64,000 nt of DNA from contig NC_060026.1 in assembly GCF_021134715.1 (NCBI RefSeq), positions 14,127,001 to 14,191,000 on the forward strand, read 5' to 3'. Under the pieces are notes generated by a model. It did not search any database. It was not told where the DNA came from and saw only the letters and a list, made by a program, of their open reading frames with translations. This document shows, piece by piece, positions 13,560 to 30,900 of the stretch (the stretch's first letter is position 1; every line of letters begins with the position of its first letter). Source of the stretch: Daphnia pulex. Lineage: Eukaryota; Arthropoda; Branchiopoda; Diplostraca; Daphniidae. A program made the translations under genes and the position numbers.

Positions 13560-16080
13560 ACACTTGAAAGGACGAGCGTGAGAATAATTTACATCGGTCT
13601 GTTTCACATACGAGTACCGCTTTTCTTTTTACAATTCCCTCTAGCAGTTATGATATTTCTATGGTGATCTAAAGGCCAGTTCTCTCCACAGCTAAAATAA
13701 CAGCCTTTCAAAAACCTACTTGTACGGAATCTTTTTTTGTTTGCCTGGTGATTGATTGTCTCACATATAGTTCAATAAAGTTTGCTCAGCATGAAAACAC
13801 AGGTTCTGTTACGTTTCCTGTTTCCATACGTGTGCCCTTCTCCAAGAGTCCATGAAAAATACGACGAGTATCTAACACGTCACATTGCCGGTAAGTTAGA
13901 TAAAAATTCATTCATTCTACCTACATTAGAATTTATCAGTAAAAAAAAAAAAAAAAAAGGTTAGTTATCTTCACGTCACTCGGAAAAAAATGTAGTCGTG
14001 GTAAAAAAATAATTCCGGACTCCTACACAAAAGAGTTAGCGTAAACAACTTTGCTTTTGCTTGAACGACAAATTAGCGCTAGATGGCAATCATGAATCAT
14101 CTTGTGAGACAATCGACAAACTAATACAGAATACGAAATCCATCCATATAGAAAAGTAATGTTGACGTGTCAGTTAATTAAACTATTGCTAATGCATCCA
14201 CAACCACTGCCAGTCATCGTATGGCTAATGGCAAAGTCAATTAACAGTTTTGAATTCCTCGAGTTTTGGCACCTTACACAGAAACTAGACCATCGCCAAG
14301 AAGTAGCCTCTCTGATGCTGACACAATCTTCGTGAAACCAATTGGAAAGTAACAACTGGAATTGGAAAGAGCCACAACCCACGTGGAACTTTCCCGATAG
14401 GAATTTACCGGGTAAGAGAAACATACAAAAAAAGCTCTTACTTGTTGCTTCCACTTTGATGACGTCCGTTTGGTATTCCTTTTCAACATCGGTGGAATTG
14501 GTTCTGGTGATGAATCGTCTTCATCGCGCCAATCATGGTATTCAACCATGTCGCAAAGTGCAAGGGTCGTTTATTCACGGTCTCTTGAGGGATCAATGGC
14601 AATAATAACTTCCTCTTCATACGTCGACGTCTCCGCTCTGCTGCAATCTCAATCTCACTGTAATCAAACAATTAAATGATTAACTTTAACACAATTTTGA
14701 GTGCTATGCGGAGTTGGTAGCCTCACCGACTGTAGCCTAACTAACATCGATCTTCTGGCCGACGCCAATGTTGATCCGATCTCAAGCCGAGAATGACAAA
14801 CGCTCCGGCATATTCTTTGATGTTCCATTGCTTTATTAGCTGCATACTTCTTCGATTCAGATTCAGAGCAGCGGTTGTATGTAACAGCAGACCTTAATTC
14901 TTTCGGCGTATTGGATTAGTCCTGCTTGTGTAGCATCAATAGGAGACTATTATAAAGCACGTAAAAGAAAATTAAAAAAGCAATTTAGTTGAAATAATTA
15001 TTTGTTAGTCTAACAAAAATGCATCAGTTACGGATTTGGCTATATTTCAGATGGGTAAAGGTTTGTGATGGAAGAATATTTTTTCAGCCAGAATTACTCG
15101 ATATTCCTTCTTGGTTTTATAGCTGTGTTCTATTAGAGGTAGGCCTACACTTGAAGCCTTGATCCTTAGCTACAGGTTTTACCAAAATAAGTGGATAGTT
15201 TATGTGTGGTAATATACCAAATTTTTGAATTATAATAGCCAGCAGCTACTTATTTCCTGCAATCAATATTGTGTGCAGGAAAAATTCAAACATTTTCTCA
15301 CTTCAGCTTCAGGCAAGGAGAAAAATCTTGGAAAAAGGAGACAAATCTTGTTCAGACATGTTAAATAGATTCCCAGAGTCAACACTTTAAATTGATTAGC
15401 TACCTTACAACGAAATCCCCATCTTACGAGTTACGATAATTATTCCATACTGGAAACCATTCGTTCAAGGGTTCAAGGAAACAAAAGAAAAAAGGACGTG
15501 AAATATGAAATACTAAGATAAGAAATTCTTGTGTTTACTTGACAATAGTCGTTCCAGATTTCTCATACAAAAAAGTTGCATTCTTGCCAGAGACTCACGT
15601 TTATAAGCAAATAGAATACAGAGAAATGCACACCTTGCTTGTGATCTCTCTAATGAAGTTCAGACTGACTGTTACTTACTTACTTCGTCTGCAACACGAA
15701 GAAAAATCCATGATGGCGTTTTTATTTCATGTCGTCAGCTGATTTTGGTTGAAGTTAAAATTTTGCCGCTACATTTTAATTCGACATTAATTTTAACTAA
15801 TTTTAACGATAATTTTACACCAAAGGATTTCAATAACTGGATAATTTACCTGAAATTTATTTGCTCAATAAAGAATTGGTTTATTGTGTACTACTTCCAT
15901 TGCACATAACTAAAACACCCAACACGCATAAACACTAAAATCTATGCCAATAACAATAACTATATGATAAAAAAAGGAAGGCAATAATTCGATATAACCA
16001 ACTTCATGACAAAATAAAACTTTGCAGACTGTTTATATGTATGGACTAAAGTGATGACGAACTGCCATTTTTTCACCTTT
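13560..16080. other. Intergenic region between units 2 and 3
   Basis: No gene supported. It contains the astacin 2 3' UTR to about 13,800, a short A-rich region, repeat R copy 2 (14,160-15,500), and the 3' flank of pseudoprotease 3 with an AATAAA on the minus strand near 15,883. Open frames at 14170-14679 belong to repeat R. Confidence 0.5.
14160..15500. repeat. Dispersed repeat R, copy 2
   Basis: Closest to copy 1 at 6330-7700 and placed at the same point after the astacin, so it was probably carried along by the unit duplication. The minus-strand reading around 14,440-14,549 is open (DEDDSSPEPIPPMLKRNT then a GTAAG donor at 14,439). The second exon-like block near 14,850-14,950 is disrupted. 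A copy-specific insertion separates the two blocks, as in copies 1 and 4. Confidence 0.55.
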
Positions 16081-18146
16081 TTACATATTGTTGGCCATTG
16101 TAGTTGCAATCCACTCAAGGTAACTGGTGACTCGGGTGTATACGCCAGTATAACTAGGATCAGCACAATCAATATTATAGCCAACAGAATTTATACCAAC
16201 TTGAACTCCATCAACGAAAAGCGGACCGCCAATGTCGATACCCTGTAAAAGAAAAACTTATTTTAATTTCCCTAAAAACAAAACACGATCACTTATGAAA
16301 TTTTCGTGGAAGAGTGACCTGCTGGCAAGTGTTTGCTCTCGTCTGTACCCTTCCAGGAGTTTTATTAAAAAAATTTCTCAGTGGCATTAATTCAGTCGCC
16401 CAGGCCGAGAGAGCTGGTGAACACATCGGATTGGCCGTTGAGGGCGACGGTGATAGAGGGTTTTCCGATGTAGTAATCGGGTTTTCCGTTGGCGGGTTTA
16501 CTGATCCTGTAAACTTCGCACACAGCATATTATCGCCAACGAAATCAGCATATTGACTGGAGCAGACAGCGTTGTCCTGCACTACGACGTCAGCTTTTAA
16601 CAATGTATTTGAAATGCTTCCTCCTATTGATTAAGTTTTTTGTCAATCTAAAACTTCGAGTTATGGACTTGCATGAACATTATTACCTGGAGAGATTGTT
16701 GTTCCCCATCCGATAATGACGGCCGGGCTATCAGCATAAGTACTGGAGGCTCGATTAGTTATTTTACCATTCAAAAAATTGTTAAAACGCACTAAATCAG
16801 ACATCGACTCTGAAGGAATCTGTAAAGATCTGGTTTTCTTTTTAGTTGTTGTGCGTTTTGTGGTAGGTTTTGTTGTTGGTTTTTTGGTCGTCGTCTTTGT
16901 TGTTGGTTTTTTGGTGGTCGTCTTTGTTGTTGGTTTTTTGGTGGTCGTCTTTGTTGTTGGTTTTATGGTCGTCGTCTTTGTTGTTGGTTTTTTGGTCGTC
17001 GTCTTTGTTGTTGGTTTTTTGGTCGTGGTTGTTGGTTTTGTGGTCGTCTTAGTTGTCGTTTTGGTTGTTGGTTTCTTTGTAGTAGTGGTTTTAGTTGTTG
17101 TGGGCTTTTTGGTCGTTGTTGTTTTAGTTGTTGTAGTTGGTATTGTGGTCGGTTCTGTTGTTGTCGGTTGCGGTATATCTGGAAGGGTAACAGTTGGTAT
17201 ATCTGTAACTGGTGATTGTAAGACCAATATGGCCACGTCGTTATCCTGTGAAAGATTACATGTCGTTAAGAATATGTAAGGAAATAAACTGCGATATCAT
17301 CAATGTGATCTGTGCTTACCATGGTAACTGGGTTGAAATTTTCATGAATTATAAAATTCGTTACTCCTACGTTGACGACTCCTGCGTCGCCATCCGTTGT
17401 GAGCGTGTTTAATAAAACTTGGAAGTTGGTGGTTGTAGAACGACTTTCAAATTTAAAAAATTAAAATAAAATAAAATAAAATTTAGATAGAAACTTTTAA
17501 AATTCAACATATGCCCTACACTGATGATAAGCAAAGAAAAATTCCAATTTTCTCTGTTAATCTTACGATAAAATCAATGCAATTCTAAATTAAACTGTAT
17601 GTAATTAGTAAGTCTTCTATTTATACTCGAATAAACATTGAGCTGCAGTCAAGATGTGGGAAGGTCCAACTAAAGTTCCTTCACATAAATCGCCGTTCAG
17701 CCGCAAAATAGCCTGAGAAGAAAACATAAATTGAAAACCATGTAAAACTGTGCATTTGAGATTTTAAATCATTTACCATGTACGGAAATTCCCCTCCCAC
17801 AGCTGGAGCTCCACTGGCATTAAATTGTTTAATACGGCCGTCCACTAAATTGCCAAAATACATTCTCAGGTAAATAATAAAAATTGGTAGCTTATGGTCA
17901 ATGAAAACCGATAATTAAAATCGACTATGCACTATCAAACATCTGACAAGGAGCATATTTAGTTTAGTTAATACCTTCGGAAATCCATTGGGCATCCAAA
18001 CCATGGTTTGCAACAATGAAGAAAAGCAGAGCTGCGGCCTAATTTCAAAGAATAAAATAATTTCAACGTTTATAGTAATAAAACACTAAATTCAACATTC
18101 AAACAAAAATAAAATTGAAATGGCTAACCAGAAAAGAAAGACGCAT
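16081..18146 (-). CDS. Trypsin-like serine protease homologue (inactive), copy 3
   Basis: Complete secreted S1-family pseudoprotease. Exons: 18129-18146, 17975-18038, 17777-17844, 17627-17712, 17320-17443, 16687-17245, 16319-16620, 16081-16242; 460 residues in frame. The signal peptide MRLSFLAAALLFFIVA is followed by PAVGGEFPYM with no activation Arg/Lys. His57 is Gln (TAAQC), Asp is kept (DNDVAIL), and Ser195 is Ile (CQQGIDIGGP). The Thr/Lys-rich insert is the shortest of the three, about 115 residues. The second insert is also reduced (NPITTSENPLSPSPST). One donor differs from the sister copies (GA|GTATAA at 17,626) but keeps the frame. Loss of the same two catalytic residues as copy 2 suggests inactivation before duplication. 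Confidence 0.92.
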
Positions 18147-19309
18147 CGTGAGCAATAGCGATATTTTCCGTGAAAGTCGACCCAGAGACAACGGGTCGAG
18201 TCGTCGATCCCAACTGGTGGCCGTACCTATTTGTCGGGCCTTTTTATTGCTCCATAAGGGCAACCCAAGTAGCAACGTATACGAACACAGTTGAAGTTAT
18301 GTCCCGCCTTTGCTAAAGATATCATTGTGTCGCCATGCTATGTGTCAGAACCAAATTATGAGATCTCACAATTGGGTTTGGAAAAACATCATGATGTGAC
18401 GGCAATTTTTCTCGCAAAGGTATGTGTTCACATAGATTTAAACTATGAGAATATTAGAATTGTGTTAATATAATTATGTCGCGTTTCCCATTGCCAGAGG
18501 TGGGGCTTAAAAGGTAAATTATCACTTACCATTGGTCATTTGGGTCTTTCTCTTTGCAATATGCGGCAATATGCCACTGATTCCTTCTCTGTTTGGTTGT
18601 TCACCGCTTTCAGGCTGCCATGCTGAAATTTTAACCAATAGCTTCGCTGAGAAAATTCTAGAATGACCGCCTCTCGCGGAAAAATACAAATTGTGGAAGC
18701 CAGATTTAGAGGAGACTTGTTTTCACGTCGCACGTTTACGAACTATAGCAGGTACCGTGGCATCTGGCATGACTGATGCATCACGCATCCGAATATCAAA
18801 CTTATCGTGCATAAACTTTTGAATTTGCTGCAACAATTTTGAATACGATTGTCGACGCATCTGCATATCGTGTCTGCTGCACTTCGGTTATTAGGGATGC
18901 ATCTGCATCCACCGAAACAAGGGTGGGGGGGACGAAAGGTGCGCCAACGGTTCACAATAACCCTGTGCAAAGTTCTGAACCAGATGTGCTGGATGTGGCC
19001 CGAAAGCGATGACTAAGTGCAGATAGCAGCAGTGGGTTTATTTTTCCACTGATTTCGGTGTAGTCTGTATTATACAACGTAATATATAAGCAGCTAGCTT
19101 TAAAGCATAACCGTCTAAGTCTTTGCGGGGCTGAAAGAAGATACATATCGCTGTCAGTCTGAGCTACAATGTAAGTACAGAGACTCGATCATTACTTTTA
19201 CTGTATAACCAAAAGTTTTTTTCTGAAACCTGATTAAAACATCTGATTAGATAAAGCAATATTTAAAAAATTAGATTTAAATAATGTATACTGTTAAATT
19301 TAGAGAAAC
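18147..19309. promoter_or_regulatory. Shared divergent upstream region, unit 3
   Basis: Very close to unit 2. ATAAAAAG (minus) lies at 18240-18247, TATATAAG (plus) at 19083-19090, and the one-mismatch palindrome at 18354-18373. The astacin 5'-UTR exon ends at 19170 and resumes at 19304. A conserved block around 18,480-18,540 (TTAAAAGGTAAATTATCACT) contains a GATA-type core and is shared with unit 2 near 10,800. Confidence 0.6.
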
Positions 19310-20990
<1,681 letters not shown>

Positions 20991-21414
20991 ACACTTGAAA
21001 GGGCGCGCGTGAGAATAATTTACATCGGTCTGTTTCACATACGAGTACCGCTTTTCTTTTTACAATTCCCTCTAGCAGTTATGATATTTCTATGGTGATC
21101 TAAAGGCCAGTTCTCTCCACAGCTAAAATAACAGCCTTTAAAAGCACATCTTTAATACGAAGTCGTTTTTTTTTGTTTGCCTGGTGATTGATTGTCTCAC
21201 ATTGTTTCAATAAAGTTTGTTCAGCATGAAAACACAGATTCTCATCCGTTTCTATACGAGCGCCCTTCTCCAAGAGTCTATTAAAAGCAATGCTGTAATA
21301 ATACACATCGCTGGTAGGTCTGCACTCGGAAGCAAACCAGTCCTGGCCCAAAAAGAAATGCCGCTACTTCTTCTAACCCTAATGTAAGAGTTAGGCAACA
21401 ACTAAAGCGAGTTC

Positions 21415-22195
21415 AACTACTACAGGGCTTTTTTAAAGCACAACCGTGGACAACTTGGTGACTAAAAAGGAGTTGGAGAAATACCAAAATCGGCTTGGGA
21501 GGAAACGAGGACCACTATGACTAATTTATCTACATAGTTAAATGGTATTTCGTATTTTATCGTTACACCGAAAAATTATTACTAATGATCTTAATTAAAA
21601 ATCCTTTTCAATAAATTTAGCGACTTAAAAACGAATTGGCGGAAACGAAAATCGTGACCGGAAGTATAATTCATATTTTTTATAGGATGTGATTAAACTG
21701 GAAACTACAAAAACAACTTTAGCTTCGAAAGAAAGGAATTGAGTAGCACCAAGTCCGCCGTTGCTGATTTAGAGACCAAATTAAATGATTTAATTATAAA
21801 TCAAATTGTTTTTTTCTTTAAGTTTTTTTTTTCGGATACGCCAACGTGAAATCAGCGCCTGTCCATTTTGATGTCCAAAGAAATTCTGCATTTTACACAC
21901 GATAAACTCCAATTCCGTTCGATTCGGCGTGGGTAAACGAAGGAAATGCCACGACACCAGGGGATATTCACGGCACCACGGCCGGGAAATTATTTTTTAT
22001 TATTCAAGTTCTATTTTCACATCATCGAACTCCTTCTATTCTCATCTTGTTTTTAACGGGAATCCAACCGGGACCAGTTTTGTTCGAACTGATTTGATAG
22101 CTATCTTTACAATGAGGGTCGGACTAGGATTGCGAGAAAATTCATTCAAGCCTAATTCGCTAACTACACTTCAATCTGATACGTTTTTGAGGTGA
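21415..22195 (+). pseudogene. Decayed C1q/coiled-coil pseudogene
   Basis: Nucleotide similarity to exons of the C1q gene at 31,445-34,881. The block 21,415-21,520 matches its coiled-coil exons at 33,237-33,460. The block 21,620-21,670 matches 33,727-33,790. The block 21,690-21,790 matches 34,030-34,119. The block 21,835-22,195 matches the C1q exon from 34,400. The exon encoding MPTSCADLQ is missing. The C1q part reads GYANVKSAPVHFDVQRNSAF and then meets a stop (CGATAA) where the functional gene has NTTKTPI. The 3' part is truncated. Confidence 0.8.
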
Positions 22196-22249
22196 TTTTT
22201 TTTTAGCAACTTTTGTTTCAAAATGAGAGACCAACATTAAAATTTAATC

Positions 22250-22870
22250 GTGTTTTGTTAGTTAATTAAACGATTGCAAATGCAGCCATTGCGAGTCATC
22301 GTACGGCTAATGGCAAAGACAACAGTTTCCGAGTCCTCGAGTTTTTACAGTACTAACGCACACACACAAACTCGGCCATCGTCTACGATATTGCCTCCGC
22401 GATGAAGACATCTCACGTCTCCGTAAAACACCAATTTGAACATCACACGTCACAACCCAAGTAGAACTTTCCAATTTTCGAACGGTTTGCGAAAGATATA
22501 AAAAAAGTTCTTACTTGTTGCAAGCGCTGCCTCCACGTTGATGAATTTCGTTTGATATCCCTCCTCAATGTCGGCGGTGTTGGCACAGATTCAGATACAG
22601 AGCAGCGGTTGTCGGGAACGGCAGATTCCCTTTCGGAGTATTGAGTTAGTCCTGCTTGCGGCATCAACAGGAGACTATTGTAAAAACAGACAAAATTAAA
22701 AAAAAATTGGCTTTAAACAAAAACAACAAACAAGTTTTAACAAAAATTTACCTGTAATTTACGGATTTGGCTATATTTTGGATAAGCAAAAGTCTAAAGG
22801 ACTATGAAGAAAGTCTTTTCAGCCAGATCACTCGACATTTTCTTTGGTGACAGTTTTCTTCGTGTCCTTC
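22250..22870 (-). repeat. Dispersed repeat R, copy 3 (least interrupted exon)
   Basis: Related to copies 1, 2 and 4. On the minus strand an exon-like segment at 22515-22674 lies between an acceptor (ACAATAG) and a GTAAGAAC donor. It reads LLMPQAGLTQYSERESAVP, then TPPTLRRDIKRNSSTWR. In the other copies these two parts are split by inserted sequence, so this copy shows the ancestral continuity. The tail is shorter and diverges after about 22,860. Protein family not recognised. Confidence 0.5.
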
Positions 22871-24059
22871 AGCAACGTAAGCTTCAGGTGGGTAGTCATT
22901 CAGCCGATCGCAAACACGTGCGTCTCTTGATCGCAGCAACAGCTTCAATTGGCCTGAAGAACTTTTCTTGCTGAAACCTTTGGTTATTCCATTGATGCTG
23001 AAGATTCGAGAAGATTAAAGCGATATGTTGACATGCTAAACCGAGCGAATCAAGCTTCTTGGTTTCTGCTGCTGCTTCAGTGAACTAAATCTCATTTCAC
23101 TTGAGATCTTCCGTTTCAATCAATTCTTCTGTACTCCAAGATGCTCGACTGGACTACCAAATAGAGTTTTAGACAGAGTATGATTACCCGGTTTGCTACA
23201 GTTGATTTATTATCTTCCATGGAAGAAATGAAGAAGCAGAAGGCGTTGATGAGGATCGACTGTATATGTCTGACAGAGAAATCGCACAGCTACTGTGGCG
23301 CCATCAACATTATTCCTTCACGTGAGCAGGAATCCGATTCCACAATTTTTCCAGAAGAACCGATCCACCCGGACGTCAGCACAGCAAGAGAGCGCAGTGC
23401 ACCAGTCAGCGATACGAAGTACACGATGTTTGATTTGAGGAATTCCACAGCCGGACATGATGGGGGTTTCTTGAATCCAAAAGAGAAAGCCAGCAGGATG
23501 CAAACGGAAGGTACAGTGCTCGGCTAGCGGTTTATCCGTCAATTCGCATTCTTCACTAGGCATGGAATGTCCAACAATAAGGCAGTGACAAGCGTGGCTC
23601 TGGAGACTCACTGGCAAATCGGATGAATCTACAGAAATGCAAAAATCAAAATCAAAGGATTTGGGCTTGGCTTCGGAAGATTCTAGTCAAAATAAACGAA
23701 CCGAAATTTGAATGTAGTAATCCAGTTTAATTTGTTCAAACGCGTTGACCAGCACATTGAGTCTTCAAAGCTCTTCGAAAGATTCAGTTGGCATAGCAAG
23801 AAATATACTTCACTCACTATTTTAATAGATTAGTTGACCAGAGGGGTAGCGTCTTTCATCCAGTAACTAGAGAAAACCAAAAGAAAAAGGTGAAATAATA
23901 AAACATTTCTTCAAATACATTCACAAAGGGAAGCACAAAGGGGAAAAATAAATGATACCTGCTGTCAGTTTTCGTGTATGTCTCCACAAGAGTAACCTTC
24001 TGTAGGTTGTTAAATATTAACTAATAATTAAATAATAATCAAAAGAATAACAGCGTTTG

Positions 24060-24860
24060 ATGCAGGAAAAGAATTTTCGAACTCCAGTCTGTCAAGAAAT
24101 ACTGGGAGAAGTTATCGAGATGCGTTTTATTCAGCCGTGAAAAGAGAACGGGGAGACTGACGGGTTGCAATCTCGAAACCACTTCTCGTTTGCTCTGATC
24201 TGCACAACCCGTAGAGCACAGGACTTTCTCTACCGTCAGGCCATCAGCATGTCGCCAATGCAATCAAGTTAGAGGCCAAATATTTTGTCTGCCAATATGT
24301 TTTCACAAAACCGACAGTACCTGTTGATAGTTAAAATTGCGAAAAATGGACAACGGATCGCTAGTTGGATTATGCGAGGGTAAGTCAAAGCTTAAAATAT
24401 TCTTTGTGCTGGAGGCTGACAGAAACCCCGAAAAGGGGTTATAACGAATATAAGTTATATTCTTTGTTTCCCTGCCAAATTCGCCACCAACACCTGGATT
24501 AAGCAATGGAACAGAGCAACGTTGGCGAAATCAACACATCCGTCAGAAAAAAGAAAAGAAGTTAGATATACGATACTACGATAACCTCATTAATAATACA
24601 TCATTATACCGCAAACCAAGACTTCGATTCTTTGTGGAAATATTTTGTCGTTTTACATGTGACCCATTTCCGTCAGCCGTGAAAAGAGAACAGGAAAGGA
24701 CTGATGCTTTGCAAGCTCGAAACCACTTCTCGTCTCTACTGCTGATCTGAATAACCTATTAGGCACAGCCGCAACGGGCACTTCCTCGACCGTGTGGATT
24801 TCAGCATGTCGCCACGAAAATCCTCGTTCACCTTCAATGTTTCCAGATATTTTTTCAGAG
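24060..24860 (-). repeat. Pair of related short repeats (about 24,060-24,260 and 24,660-24,860)
   Basis: On the minus strand both contain a similar order: WRHA, then TVE.V, then a stretch ending PVLFSRL. Nucleotide matches include CGAGAAGTGGTTTCGAG and CCTGTTCTCTTTTCACGG or close variants. The two copies are about 600 bases apart. Not recognised; probably remnants of a duplicated or mobile sequence. Confidence 0.45.
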
Positions 24861-25065
24861 CCACTCCTTAATTTGTTCACTAACCGAGAGCGTTCAAGCA
24901 AAGAGGTAACTCTAGTTCACAGTAGACGTTCGCGGGTGAAAAAACGCTGATTTCCTGATCCAAAATAGAAATTGAATAATTGCTCGTCGTTTTCTATTCA
25001 AACTATTGAACGTTTGAAATTGTGTTTTATTTTTGGACGTGGGGCTGCAATTCCCCAAGTTGAAA

Positions 25066-27924
<2,859 letters not shown>

Positions 27925-30900
27925 CGTAATTCACCATTCCAACCCTGAACCAATCCAACATGAATAAATTTCGTTCAATAATCTGTAATTTAAAAAACTG
28001 CCATCTTCTTTTTCCAAAGAACAACTTCTATCTTTTCATTGCCTCGCAAAGGAAATTGCTAAACGGGAACACCACAATCGCCGCATTGCACAAGAAAAAT
28101 TGCGTTTTCGATCAGAGTGGCGAGACCAAAACCTTCACTATTACTACAAAGAAATAAAACTGCACATACCTCATATTAGAATTAAAGAATCAAGGCCGAT
28201 TTCATAACGTCCATTCTTCTCCGCGGTGATGAGGGCGGTGTCGCTCGACGCACCGGAATCAGTTTGTGGGTTTGAAAAGCAATGGCATCCAAACAAACAG
28301 CAGAAGGGAATAAATCCTACAAGGATAGCGATCAGCGCACAATATAAACTTGAGTAATTTTTCATAATTGAAGAGTATCCAAGTTACCAGAAGAAGGGCC
28401 TTGAGTTTCCCGTGACTGGTGAGAATGGCGGTGACATGCTTCTATACCAATACCATCGATGAAATCGCATTAAGCGGTTGAAGTGGCGACAGTGGACATG
28501 TATAAGTCCGGAGAACAGGCTACCTAAAGGTGGTGAGGCTGATCCAATTGTCTAAAGGATTAAGATAATAGATGATGTGAAAGATGTCAAGTGCCAAAAT
28601 CGAAAAACAGTAGTCGGTCTCGACTGAAGGAAAATGTGAAAGGAGAAGTAACATATCATCATTATAGAAACTGCTACCATCACTATTGCCAAAATTAGTC
28701 TTTACCCATTCCAATTGGCAGTAGAGAATGCAAAGGGCATGAAGATAATCCGATTTGTATTAGATAGATCAATACCTTATGCAAACTGGGTAAAAAAAGA
28801 GGCTTTGATCAGGCTTAGGACTCGTAACCAAATTTAAAAGGGAGATTTGAAACGGCAACCAAATTTAGATTCGTTTGAGAAATAAAAGCAATTTTGGGGG
28901 GGAAATGATACCCCCCCCCCCTTATAACAGAGTAACACTAAGTTCACGGGGCAAGATGCCCTGCATCGTTACGTTCTTGATAGCTTCAACTGCTTTCGAA
29001 AAACCCACTAAATGATCTTGTAAGGCAAAACATTCCTGATTTCTTCTAACAAATATCTTTGCTGCATGTCAAAAAAATCATTTGACGTGAACACATGTAA
29101 AGCGCTTACTGACATAATCTGTCAGTAGCATCTACCAGAAGACTGGCCCAGCCCCTCAGCTGCACTAGCATCGAAATATCTTGCATGACGGTAACAAAAA
29201 AGTTACGCAATCAAAATCAAGTTGAGCCAGAGGTGATGTTATCAAATACAGCCTATAATGTAATAAATGGATGTTCACGATAAATATGTCTTACTTCATT
29301 TCTGAAATCCCAGTCTTTCTAAAGCGACGATCCTTTTTCCTGGTGCTCTTCAGCGAAAAGCATCACCGTACGAACGTATTGTAGCGATCGCTGCAGATCG
29401 CTAGCTGCTGCCGCCTGAAGAGGAGACCAAATTTAAACTTTTCTACGGTCAAAATTTCAAATTCCTACAAGTACCACGTGGAATTTCATCTAGTAGAAAA
29501 TATATATAAATTCGTATTTGGAATTTTGGACATCAAAAATTATAATACAGGAAACAACTGCAGTTGAACGTGAACAGTGGAACCAAGTTACCAAACTGTA
29601 AGTGACACATTTTGTTTAGATTATTGCTAGGAAAAGGTGATGGGATCTTCAGATTCAAAAATTATAGGAAAATTCCAGGGCAATCCAGATGAAATGAAGC
29701 AGAGGAGTCCTACACAAATGAAAATATACAAACAAATGTAAAAGAAACTCTACTGATCTCGCTCACCTTTGAAAATAAAGTAATAGAGCACTATATGTGG
29801 AAACTTTCGATTGGTGATTTTCATTCTGTTTATACATTTTCACAATTCTGTGAATGTAAAAAAATACTTAGGTTATTTTCACATATAATACTTTCGAATA
29901 TTTGTCAAGCAGACTCAAGTTATTGGGCATTGACTTTAACTTAAAGATTTTAATTGACAACTGCAACTGAGCACTTAACAAGAGCCAACACGATTATTCA
30001 CTAATGATGTGCATCACAAAACTTAATTGCACTTACCATCATGCAAATTTTTCGGTTTCTGGGGTTCGTTTAGAGTTTAGACACGTTTTTTTATTCAATT
30101 TTAAAAGACCAACTTGCTTTGTTTCCTGTTTTGCTGTATTGATTTCTTGATAACTAACGAAAAATGACAAAGAAAATTAAGAATCCATTTCAACCACAAC
30201 CGTAGAGCTGTAGAGCACAAGTAGGCTACAAGAAATCAATTGAATGAAAAAGCAACAGGCAGGCAGCGCGGCAGCCATTTTTTCCAATAGGCCATCTATC
30301 GTTGGAAGTAACAGTTGCTGCATAATTTGAATCTGAATGCGGGAACGGAAACAACGCGTAACTTTTCCAGTCATTAATCACCAGTCACGAGTGTCAGTGA
30401 CCCTTAATAGTTGGGTGGGGGGACGAGAAATGGCACTACAAACTTGCCATAGAATAGTCTTTGCAGATCTTGTCATTGATGCGACTGTGGCCAACGCTTC
30501 TGCACTGAATCCAGCGAAAACTATACGGAATGGACGGCTCCGATACTGGCACAAGCGAGCATTGAGGCGACAGCGAGTGGACAAGGCGGCATAAAAATTG
30601 CCATTCGATCACCATTTTGTACTCCTTGGGACTTGAAAACGTTTGACACTTCCATGATGGTCAGCAATAAATTGGAATTCAAAATTTGTTATGATGCTTA
30701 TATCCAACCCGCGCGTATTAGGTGATCCGCTCCTCTTTTTATCCGCTAGCCTTTTTTCTTGGTACGGTACATAAATTGCGTATCGAACAAACTTACTGAA
30801 AGAACCAGGCAATTCTTAACTATTGGCAATTTGCCACATGCGCAATTAATCCGCCTGTGCTGGAAGGAGAAAAAATTGTCGGGACTCACGGCCATTAAAA

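Larger units (their letters stand above)
20991..25065. other. Region between the protease array and the receptor kinase
   Basis: No intact gene supported. Contents in order: astacin 3 3' UTR (to about 21,240), C1q pseudogene (21,415-22,195), repeat R copy 3 (22,250-22,870), an unassigned stretch to 24,040 with opposing open frames near 23,180-23,617, and two related short repeats at about 24,060-24,260 and 24,660-24,860. Confidence 0.5.

Noticed and set aside
23180-23617. 115-codon plus-strand frame and an opposed 99-codon minus frame
   Set aside because: No signal peptide, domain, splice partner or clear start context on either strand.
28171-28365. 64-residue minus-strand peptide with a hydrophobic segment
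   Set aside because: Could be a small membrane protein, but no promoter, partner exon or family resemblance supports it.
30337-30594. 85-codon plus-strand frame and its antisense twin
   Set aside because: Both strands are open by chance; no recognisable protein features.
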